A stretch of 64,000 nucleotides of DNA from Moringa oleifera. Lineage: Eukaryota; Streptophyta; Magnoliopsida; Brassicales; Moringaceae. Within the stretch, counting starts at the first letter, position 1. Each line of letters begins with the position of its first letter. Below the pieces are notes generated by a model. It was not told the origin of the DNA. It saw only the letters and a list, made by a program, of their open reading frames with translations, and searched no databases. The DNA is taken from assembly GCA_021397835.1 (NCBI GenBank), contig JAJFZO010000191.1, positions 4,407,001 to 4,471,000 of the forward strand, written 5' to 3'. Both the position numbers and the translations under genes were made by a program. This document shows positions 49,751 through 60,100 of the stretch, one piece after another.

Positions 49751-51942
49751 CTAAGGTTGTCTGGCTATCATGAGCTTCAGACCATGAGCCATTGATAGGA
49801 TAGTCATCATCCGGTACTTCACTGGATGACCAGGTACCAAAGTGAATTTGAAGAATCTACAGAAAATGGCCAAAGCCATCTTCATTTGGAGATATGCAGA
49901 ATCCTTGCCAAGGCATATCCTTGGCCCTGCCTGCAAAGAGTCAAAAAACGAACAAGAAGCAGTGAGGCACCTTGGTGTGCTTATCTTGGTTGGTCTAGTG
50001 ATGCAATTTAGCGTAAAAGATGAAGATGCAAATATCTTATTGAGCCTGCTTGATGTATAAAACGTACTTGAAAAGCGGTGAATTTGAATGGAGATACATT
50101 CTGGAAGAAACCCTCTTTGAGCCATCTCTCAGGCTTGAAGGAAGCAGCATCAGGACCCCAGTTGTACTCCATCCGACCCATTGAATAGGGAACATAAGTA
50201 ACCATGCCTCCTGCTTTTACTTTGGTTCCATCAGGCAAGACATCATCCTCTAAGATGCCCTTTGGGTCCTGCAACCAATACAATATTGTTCAATGAATAG
50301 CATTTTGAAGGGACTTGATATGTTTAACATGACTTTCTGTATAGAGCCCCTTTCTGTAGAGAAGTTTGTGTGGCCCTCTTGGAAGATGGAGCTGAAGTAC
50401 ATTAGAGCCTGCAGAGGAATTAGGCTCTCCAAGGGAGAATTTGCATACCTGAGGGACAGCCGGATACAATCTGAGAGTTTCTGTGATCACAGAATGCAAA
50501 TAATGCAATCTCCCCAATGAATCATAATTCAGCAATCCTGCAAATTGTTTTGCTCTCTGGTTGAATGATTTAATGTCCCCTGGATCGTGCTGAAGCAGTG
50601 AGATCCCTTCCTCCTTTGCTCGGTTTTCTTCGAAAGTTTTGAGCTCCCAGTAAAGCTTTTCAGCCACCTGATCATGGGTCATTACCATATATATGGCCCA
50701 GGTGAGGGTTGTTGCTGTTGTGTCTCGCCCAGCGATTACAAAGTTCAGGACAATATCTCTGAGACTTTTTTCAGTTGATTTGCTTCCGGGGTCTTCACTT
50801 AACTCAATAAATCTGGACAAGATATCATGCTTTTTCTGATGGATACGCCAGAAGATAAGTCACTGTTTTTGGATAAAGAAAAAAAGCAATGCTTATAAGA
50901 AAGAGTTCTTGTCATATTACCTTAACTTCTTTACTTGTCTTGCTTGCTTCTTCTATTTCTGCTTTTCTTCTTCTTATGACAGAGTAAGTGAAATCATCTA
51001 TGATCTTAATACTCTTCTCAAGCAGAGCTTCTGAGCCGACATTCAGGAATTTCTTTAGCCTCCACAGTGGATCAATGAAGCGAAGCGTCACAATGATATT
51101 GGCTCTATCAAATGCTCGAGCAAAGCGATTTTCTGGTAAACTGGGGGCCAAAGTTCCTATTTCTACCCCAAAACCCACCTTACATATGGAGTCCAAAGTC
51201 ATCCTCATCAACAATTCCTATTGAAGAAACAAGTCATCTGAGTAACCAAGACCAGTTTCCCGTAACTTTTTCTTAGCAGAAATGGATTGATACGAGTGCA
51301 AGCTATTGCTTTTACCTGCATGTCCACTTCTTGATTCTGGAAAGATGCTTGGCTTAGAATGGCACAGAGCTTCAGGCTATACTCCCTAAAGACGGCAGTG
51401 CTGAAATCCCTCAGATTCTTCGATGCAAACTCAAAGCTTGCAGTTTTTCTCTGCTTCCTCCATAGCTCACCGTCTACATTGAAAATCCCATCTCCCAGCA
51501 AGACTTCCATATACGAATGGTACGTTTCACCCTTCAGAAAAACCCATTGATCATATTAACAGAAATAAAAAATAAAAAAAAAGGGGGGGCCTCGGAGTTG
51601 GAGCCTGATAGTTCTTACCTTTGGAAAATTGACAAAGTTGGTCCTGAGTACGTGTTCCACGTTTGCAGGATCTGCAATGTAAGTGTAAGTTGTGAATGGC
51701 ATTGGAACCACAACACTTTTGGACTCAGACAGGTACTTAACCAGCCAATCATGCATCCGGTCATAGTTGATGAACTGTTCTATCGCTGCTCCAACCAGCG
51801 GCCATGTCCTCGGACCTTTCTTGCTCCTCTGGCTCCATCTGTGAATGAATATCCATGACATAGCCATGCAAGCTGCCACCAAACACATGTGATACCCACC
51901 TGGGAAACCAAAAACTTGCGACATATCTTTCTCTGGTTCCAT
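49751..51942 (-). CDS. CYP704B1: Cytochrome P450 CYP704B1, long-chain fatty acid omega-hydroxylase
   Basis: Exons on the minus strand: 51619-51942, 51316-51531, 50921-51217, 50449-50835, 50068-50268 and 49751-49930, all GT-AG, giving 534 residues. Features in order: an N-terminal ER anchor (YHMCLVAACMAMSWIFIHRW), TWPLVGAA, the I-helix AGRDTT, the K-helix ETLR, FKPERW, and the haem-binding loop FQ|AGPRICLG. The intron before AGPRICLG splits the haem motif. It closely matches remembered Arabidopsis CYP704B1 along its length, e.g. VEIGTLAPSLPENRFA and NYDSLGRLHYLHS. CYP704B1 omega-hydroxylates C16-C18 fatty acids in the tapetum for sporopollenin of the pollen exine. The start at 51942 is chosen by family length; an in-frame ATG at 52080 would add 46 residues. 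Confidence 0.95.
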
Positions 51943-52080
51943 GTCTCCGAGTGGAAAAAGAAACAGAGAAAGGCTTAAGGGTGGAGTAATTCTTCCTTGT
52001 GAAGAGCATTGTTTCTTATAGTAATTAGATTTAAGAGCAAGTAGTGAAGAGGTTGATAGGTGGTGAACCTCATGAACCAT

Positions 52081-52899
52081 CTAACACTTAGCCAACAATC
52101 TTTATGTGCTTCAGTTGACAATATATTTCACCTCTTTTGCCTCCTTAACCTAATTATTGTCTCGCAATTAAGTTATCTTGACGTGTAGCGATAAGATTGT
52201 TGAATTTAATACAGCTAAACACTTCCTGCATTCCATGATTCCTTCCAATAATCTAAAAGCATCTTCAACCAAGATTTTACTTTCATGAGGCAGCTTCCTA
52301 ATAAATCCTAATTTTAAGATTTTAAAAAATATAATATTTATAAACCAGTAAGTTGACATTGTAGATCTTGTTTCATTGATCTAGTTCGAGATTTTATAAT
52401 CTAACATGATTGTTTAAGAGATTGACTTTCATATCAAAATTTATTTATACGAGGGTTTTTGAAAAATGGCGTTCACCACGCGTTATCCACTCTTTTGCCT
52501 TATGACCATACCGTATATTCTTAGTATATATTTTCAGATAATGCCATACAACTGAAGCTTCCAAATAGTTGTAAACGCGTCATGCTAATCTTCTCATAAG
52601 AAAAAATATCTTTGTTTATTTCATATATCTAATCAACTACTATTATCTGATACATGATTAATTACTATGGGTATCATGGAGTTAGCTTCTCCATCATATA
52701 AATGCTGTACAGTAATGTGGCAATATTGTTTCTGAATCTGATTAGTCAGATTGTTTATTTCATAATTAATTGTTGAAAGATCTATCCCCTTTACAAACAA
52801 TTTTTACAATTTTTTTCTCCTCCAACTAGATCGAAGTTCATATTTCATATCTAATCCAACTCGTATTTCTCCTTTTGTCAGTCAAAAACCGACACCGAA
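52081..52899. other. Promoter region of CYP704B1 and 3' region of the NAC gene
   Basis: About 0.8 kb between the NAC stop and the CYP704B1 leader, both genes being on the minus strand. It should hold the tapetal promoter of CYP704B1. No specific element could be assigned by eye. Confidence 0.5.
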
Positions 52900-53934
52900 T
52901 CACTGAAATTTATACGTCATCGGATTCAGGAACAGCGGCTGGCTTTGTGTTCCGGTATGATTGATCACTTGAAATTTCCCAGAATCCACGTATTGGGGGT
53001 AAGGTACTTCCCCTTGGGGAAATTTCTGGACGTGGTCGGGTCTGGCGGTATTGTCCATGGTATGACGGAAATCGAAGGTTGAATCGTAGGCATTGTCGCT
53101 CAAAAGATGCGAAAGTGGACCCATGAATTCAAATTCCATAAGATGAGCTAGGGAACAAGTTCTCGGAAGCTGCTGGCCAGGTTCGTTGGCTACTGTTACA
53201 TTGATTTGTGCATGTTGTTCTTGTTCTTGCTCCTCCATTTTCGGATCCGAGGATTTTGCTGTCTGCCTCTTTTTGTATATCCGACATAGGACCCAATCAT
53301 CCAACTGAAACAAGCACATATCATCGGCACATAATGAAACAATAAGCAATTTAGTGCTGCCAAAACTGGAGAAAGAGTCTCCGGCTTACCCTCATGGATC
53401 CGTTTAGCCGGTTGGATTGTTTACGGGAATCAATTAGTCGATACTCATGCATAATCCAATCCGTTTTAATTCCCTTCGGAGGCCGACCCTTGTAGAACAC
53501 TAGAGCTTTCTTCACGCCGATGTACTTGGAGCCACTATATATTGCCTTATCGGTGCCGGTAGCCTTCCAATATCCGGACACGGTTGCCCTGTTGGGGCGC
53601 ACCCCATTGGGATACTTTCGATCTCTAGGGGTGAAAAAGTACCATTCATTTTCTCCAAATTCTGTTTTTTCTGTATATTACAAAACAAATAATTGACATA
53701 ATGTAGGGTAAGTAATCAAAAAAATAAAAAAATTGATTATTTTTTTAAAATAATTATTTAATACTAACCGGGTAATTGCCATGGATCGAATTTGTAGATA
53801 TCGACTTCTGGGATAATTGACACGGGGCACGGCTTGGAGGTGGCTTGGTTACGAAGGTAATACACGATTAGTTCTTCATCGGTGGGGTGAAATCTAAAAC
53901 CAGGTGGAAGGTTTGAGCTTGGTTTTCCGTCCAT
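52900..53934 (-). CDS. NAP: NAC transcription factor, NAP (NAC029) type
   Basis: Exons on the minus strand: 53769-53934, 53390-53670 and 52900-53304, giving 283 residues. The NAC DNA-binding domain (about 9-160) shows all five subdomains: [15 protein letters not shown] (A), [17 protein letters not shown] (B), [15 protein letters not shown] with [11 protein letters not shown] (C), [27 protein letters not shown] (D) and [12 protein letters not shown] (E). Intron positions are those usual for NAC genes. The C-terminal activation region keeps the NAP signature [22 protein letters not shown]. Arabidopsis NAP (At1g69490) promotes leaf senescence downstream of ABA, partly through SAG113, and also affects petal and stamen cell expansion. 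Orthology is supported by position next to CYP704B1. A TATA box lies about 130 bases upstream. Confidence 0.95.
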
Positions 53935-54062
53935 TATAGTTTTCCAAACTATAGAATACCGGAAATATTAAAGGAAAAGAAAAGGGAAACGCCGTTATAT
54001 ATTCTGTTAAGGGAGGAGAGGCTTGTGGGTGTTTGAAATGTTTGCAAAGAGAGGACTAGGCC

Positions 54063-54069
54063 TTTTATA
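54063..54069 (-). promoter_or_regulatory. Putative TATA box of the NAP-type gene
   Basis: The minus strand reads TATAAAA, 129-135 bases upstream of the ATG. This predicts a leader of about 100 bases. Confidence 0.65.
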
Positions 54070-56820
54070 CTAGAGCTTCCTTTGTCGTTCTGTTCACTTA
54101 ATGTTCTCGTTTTGGGGTTTACCAGTTTTGATTGGTTGGTGCCTTGACTTTCACCATTACCTCGTATGAAGATCGGCAGTCCCACTCGCCTGAAGGAGGA
54201 AGTGTTCTCACGCTCGCACTCTCTCCCTTTCTTTCTATGCATTTGGCTTTAGTGCAGGGTTCCTTGTACCTTATGAGTGGCTTTATCCAAATGAGCATAT
54301 CATTAAAAAGCTGCCCAATTGTTTTGGGGCATTTGTCTTTGACACTTTACTTATTCGGCTTCCGGTCAAAGCCCCAATTGTTCCCTTCAATGAAAAGTTA
54401 GAAGCCTCTAAGCCACCATTTTTCTTCATTTTTTGCATTTTCATTGCTATAAGTCATGCCTAAAATGATTATATCTTTCTCTTTTTAATTATGTTTTTTT
54501 TTAATTTTAATTATTCCTATTATATTTAATTCGATTACATTGACATTATCTTACCTTGTTTGAAAATGTAAACGATCTGTTTTTTAATTATTATTTATGA
54601 TAATTAAATTATTAATTTATAATGAAAAGATACAAAATTAACATATCATTTTAATGGCGTAAAATTAGCATAAAACATTGATGCTCATTAAACTATTTAA
54701 TACATAAATAATAATTTTTAATGATGATTAAAATCACATTAAATAAAAATAATTTATTAAAATGATAATAAAGTATAATGCCTTCAATACGTAATATGTT
54801 AAAGTTAGGACAATTGGGCCAATTGTAATTTCTCCAACATCATCTGAACTTTATCTTAGGTTGCGTTTCAAGGTGAGCTAAGACTTCTTTGGAGAAAGCA
54901 GTTTAAAAGCGAGTCCACTTTCTTTTTCTTACTCGAGGAGCGTAGCGTATAAAAAGATGGCTGTTTAGAGAGCGACACGTGTTTCCGGCGGAGTGGTTGA
55001 CTGTAGACCAGGATAAGCATGGAGGGAAAACTCGGCTCCAGATTTGCCTTGTGGTCCTTATCTAGCCACGTCAGAAGTGGATCCTGGGTGGGTGCTTATT
55101 GCTTAATCATCAAATCAGAAGCCCGTTGATATTTTCCAAGCACTTTTTAATATCGCGTGGTTAGATCTGGTCGCTTAGATTACGATGAAGACTACACGTG
55201 GCGTGTTGACAACGGAATCATACGTTTTACATATTCCAAGGGATAAAACACTGGAATATTCTGTGAATTCCGGCGGTCTTTTTCGGTAGCATGCGTAGTA
55301 GTTGTGGTTGGCTTGTCTTTTTTGACCCAAACTTTGCTTTTTATTTCTGTCTTTTTTCAAATTTTGTCTTTTCTTTTTTAAAAAAATCAGTGAGAATAAT
55401 TTACAACCAACTTAATATAAATGGAAAGATAAATAATATCTACGGGGGTTGATAAGGTTACATATCAGGTCACTGACTGGTGGGGCCCGTTGTTGTAGAT
55501 ATGGATAAAGGAGAGGATTAGATCATGCAGATTCCAATTAGGGAAAGCATACTTGGAGAGGGTTGTTGTTTTTTTTTTTTTTTTAAAAAATTTTATAAAG
55601 ACAGAACACACGTTTCATTAAATTAAATTAATAGTTATATTTAAAAATATTAACAATTAATAAAACTAAATAATATTATAAAAATAGGATAGTAAAAATG
55701 CAACGACTGATTTATTAAAAATGAGAGATTTTGTACGGTAAATTAGATTATTCTATAAAAAAAGATAAAAATATTTATCAGATATATTCTAATACTTAAG
55801 TCAGTAAATATTGTGATTAATGTAATAATATTATAATCAAGAATGTTAATTATACACGAGGTATTTTATTTATAATAATAATTATTATCATATATGGTTT
55901 TTATGTTGCATATTTTATTTTCATGGAATTGATTTTGTTGAATTTAGCAATAATAATGTCTAAATTTCCAAACAACATTCTTAAACAATTGGGAGTGTCA
56001 TAAAAATCAATTAGAGCCTTCCCTATGCTTCTGCGACATGGGGTTGAATAACTCTTTGATAAACTTTTAAATATATTTCAAATAGATTCCGTTATGTATA
56101 TATTATTGTAATATTTGTTGAATTTTTATTATCATTTTAAAATTATTAATAAAAAATGATTTTAATCTATATTTTGGTAAAAAGTAACTATCATAATTCA
56201 TTAAAAAAACTAAATTAATATAAAATATGGAAATGTTGAAGTTTTGATGAATAAAGGACGATAAAATAAGATATTTTAACTATTTGTTATGCTAAAACGA
56301 AATTCATTTTACCATATAAATTTCATTTATTTTTATAGTATGTGTATAAAAACATATACATTAAACTATACTTCAAATCTTATTTTTCATTTTCATCATT
56401 ATAAAGGAAAATAACTTGTATTTATATTTTATTTATTTAAATATAAACTTATTGATAAATTTCAAAATAATTGGATTTGTGTCTTAAAATTTTTATTATT
56501 AAAGGTATTTTACAAGTAAATTTCATAAAAAAATAACTTAAAACTATTTAGTATTTTACCTCATATTTTTAAAGTATCATATTTTTGTTTTTTCCTTTTT
56601 GCCTAAAAGATAAAACTTAAAAATTCCAGTATTGGGTAAAGCCCAACGAATACGAGTAAGGCCTTCCTGACAGTCCCTTGATGATCTGAGGCCTTAATTT
56701 CAGTGAATTTTGGGCCATGAGCTCAATTGGAGAGGCAAGGACAGAGCCTGGTTTAGCGGTTGAAGACCCTCGGAGCCCCGGTTGCTTATAACGGCCGAAG
56801 AATCGGGCGCTTGAATTATT
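54070..56820. other. Intergenic region between the NAC gene and the RSA1-like gene
   Basis: The NAC promoter with the G-boxes is on the left. From about 55560 to 56620 the sequence is A+T-rich with T and A runs and no recognisable gene. The leader of the RSA1-like gene begins near 56800. Confidence 0.55.
54976..55200. promoter_or_regulatory. G-box/ABRE-like elements upstream of the NAP-type gene
   Basis: CACGTG occurs at 54976-54981 (within GACACGTGTTTCC) and at 55195-55200 (within CTACACGTGGCG). A CCACGTCA core lies between them near 55067. They are 1.0-1.3 kb upstream of the NAP-type gene, which is ABA- and senescence-responsive in Arabidopsis, so ABF/bZIP control is plausible. Short motifs alone prove little. 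Confidence 0.35.
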
Positions 56821-56829
56821 AGTACTCAG

Positions 56830-56889
56830 TCACCATTTCTTTGTTAGGGTTTTGTAATTTTCGAAGATAAAACTCTCGTGGTCTATCAG
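56830..56889 (+). other. Probable 5' untranslated exon of the RSA1-like gene
   Basis: A leader-like segment with TTAGGGTTTTGTAATTTTCG ends at a donor, ATCAGC|GTAAGCTC. The next exon begins after TCTTGATGCAG at 57142 and holds the ATG. The upstream end is a guess. Confidence 0.4.
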
Positions 56890-57159
56890 CGTAAGCTCTA
56901 TCACCACCCTATTTGATTATGTTTACGATATCGTGTTTAATCTGGGTTATCTTCATTTGCCCTCTCCAGTTTGTAAATTCGAAAGTGAAACACACAAAAA
57001 AAAAAAAAAAAAGAAAAAAAAGAAAGCAAAATGCTTTGCATTTGCTTGTTTTGAGGCAAGATTGTTGACTAAGTCGTTAATCTGAAGGATTCCTCAATCA
57101 GTGATGGTGTTTGCCAGATATTAATTTCTGTCTTGATGCAGGTTTGTGGTTTTAATTGG

Positions 57160-57168
57160 ATGTGCTGA
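57160..57168 (+). promoter_or_regulatory. Two-codon upstream ORF
   Basis: ATG-TGC-TGA lies in the same exon as the main start, ends three bases before the main ATG at 57172, and is in the same frame. Such minimal ORFs can reduce or condition initiation at the main start. Confidence 0.7.
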
Positions 57169-57171
57169 ATA

Positions 57172-60100
57172 ATGTATTCATCCAGAGGTAATAATGCATA
57201 TGGGCAACAGTCATATGGAGGGCAATCTGCATATGGTCAGAATGTAAGTCTCTATATGCTGGAAAGTTGTCTTTTTTGGAATTTTTGTTTTGTTTGTTAA
57301 GTGGTTTGTGTTATATTCGTGAGGATGTGCATGTGTTTTTTATTGCATGAACCAAATATATGATAGCTGGGGCTGTTATTTTAGTTGACATTTTTCTCAT
57401 GATAAGACCCCTGTTGAGTTGATGCTGTGGCCTCTTTCGTCTGAAATTCGTCTGGGCTGTTATAAGAGAGTTTGCTTTCACTCTTTGTAGTACTGCTAGT
57501 GGCCCACCAAAGCCATAACTTTTAGGAACTGTAGTGTTGAATCCTTCTTTATGTTATTTAGATCAATAGAATGATCTCATGTCTTGGGAGTTTGCTGTGT
57601 GCTCTTCTAACACTATTAATATGTTTACTTAAATCATGTCTCATTTTATTGCCAATTGCTATGATTATGTAGCTGGGAGGTGCCTACTCAGGGAGTGCTG
57701 TTGGTGGAGCTGATGGTAGCTCTCAAATTTCATTAAGTTCTCGGCATGCATCAATTCTAAGTACTTCTCAGGAAGAAGAGGTTGGGTATAGATCTCATCC
57801 ATCAGCTGCTGCTCATTATGGGGGGCAGTATGGTTCGGTGTATGGTTCATCTGCTCTAAGTGGTGCTCAGCAGGTCAGTGGAATTAAATTTATTCTTCAA
57901 TGTGGGCTTTTTTTTTTCCTTTTTCTCATACATCTGCATTATTTTCATCTCACCTAAGCAAATCCTTCACGATGAACGGGTTCCATACATACATTTCGTT
58001 CCAATTTTATGAAATTTTGTTCAATATTTGTCTGTCTATAAAAATGTTTTGAATTTTGTTATGACCTCTATGCTTTCTTGTACTGAAAGATTGAAGTTAG
58101 TTTTCTAATATTATCCTGGGGATGATATAAATATGTTGTGAACAAATTTATATGCATGTCTATTATCTGAGTACATTTATACTTCATGCAAATTGATTTG
58201 CATCTCCTTGTATAGGTTCCTGTAATAAATGCCAAAGGGGCTGGATCGTCGGTGCTGGAAGGTCGTGGTGGCTATATCTCAGCCCGACCCGATTCACCTA
58301 AGTTTGCATCTGGGGACTACATTTCTTCAGCCAGCCATGGGTATGGTCAAAAAGGTGAGCAGATATATGCTGAGACGATTCCGGACTATCCTACGATGGA
58401 GAGAAGACAATATAATGAACGACAGGGTGGTTATATGGGAAGGGACTTGCAAAGTGAGCTAACTGGAAGATATGCTGATTCTGTTGGTTTTGCTCATCAG
58501 CACCAGGTCTCTTATTCTTGTAATTTTTATATGAAAGCTCCATTAAACTCTTATTATTTCCTGTCAAATAACATCTACTTCAGTCCTGTCTGTTGTTGTG
58601 CTTTCTTTAGTATTCTGATTTTTGTGTCTATTATATTTTATAACAGTCCGAGATGTATGATCGTATTGATAAAGCATCGCTGCTTCGACAAGAACAGTTA
58701 TTTAAGACTCAGTCTCTGGAATCTGCCTCTCTTGATGGGAGTGCGAGGTATCCTCCTTTAGTAAATGTTATTTGCTGCTTGCTGATATGAAATGTCGTTT
58801 GTCTTTGATTATTAGTGGTTCCATGTATAGTTGTTCACCTTTTCTCCTATCTGAATAACCTTGGTCATCCCTAGTGGTTTTAAGATACACTGGGTGTATC
58901 ATTTATGATGACTCCATTGACAGCTGTGCTAGATGGTAATATATTTCTAACAACACTGAGTAGCAACACGTTTCTGGCAGACAAGCTGATTATCTTTCAG
59001 CAAGGAGTGCTGCTGGCCGTCATTCTGTCCAAGATGTTGTGCATTTTGGAGGAAGAATGGATGCAGAGCCTCACAGTTTATCGATGCTTAGTGCTTCTTC
59101 TTACAGTGGACAACATACTTCATCAATACTAGGGGCAGCTCCACGGAGAAATGTGGATGATCTCGTGTATCCACAAAGTTCTTCGAATCCTGGTTATGGT
59201 GTGAGCCTACCTCCTGGTAGGGATTATGGCGCAGGAAAAGGGCTGCATAGTACATCTATTGAGTTGGATTATCCTGGTAGTCTACTGTCACGTGGTGGTC
59301 AATCACGGATCGATGAACGCAAGGATGACAGGGCTAGTTATCTTAGGGAGTTTGAGCTAAGGGAGGAGGAACGCCGCAGGGAGCATTTGCGTGCAAGAGA
59401 GAAAGAAAGAGAAAGAGAGAAGGAACGTGAGCGTGAACGGGAACGACAACGACAGCGACAACGAGAAAGAGAGCGTGAAAGGGAACGCACTTTGGAGCGA
59501 CGCGAGAAGGAAAGAGAGCGAGAGCGCAAACGTGCCTTTGAAACTAAGCGTGAACGGACTCCATTGAGAGTCCCTAGGGACCAGCGTGGTCCCTCTTTGG
59601 TGGAGGGGAGATCTTTGCGAAGAGATTCACCACATCACGAAACTTTGCATAGGTGGATCTTGATGTTTTATGTTCTATCCCGCCCTAGTTCTGAACATCT
59701 AGCTCCTTGTTTGTGTTACAGCCTTCTTAACTAACTTGGTCTTCTGTTATGCTGAAGGCGCCATTCACCTGTTAAAGAAAAAAGGAGGGAATATGTCTGC
59801 AAGGTAACAAAGCGTCAGTATAAGAGCTTCATCATTCCATGATAATAAGAACCTCCTCTTCAAGGATCTGCTCTTTTTCCTTTCTGCATCTGAGTTCTTT
59901 CCTGATTCTTCATATTTTTGTTAGTTTGGGGGCCCTGCTGCTTCTTATATTGACTGTTCTCTTCTGGGCTTTCCTCAATCCTCGATAGATGCTTGTCTAT
60001 CAGCTACGATGAGCCTTCTTTTTTCATGTCATTCCTGTTGTCATGTGCTGTTAGGTTGTTTGCTTATGGACTTGTTCCATTTCGTGTGATGATTCGTTTC

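Noticed and set aside
59338..59529. Minus-strand frame rich in Arg-Ser, like an SR splicing factor
   Set aside because: It is the antisense reading of the Arg/Glu codon run in the RSA1-like exon, with no start context, domain or introns.
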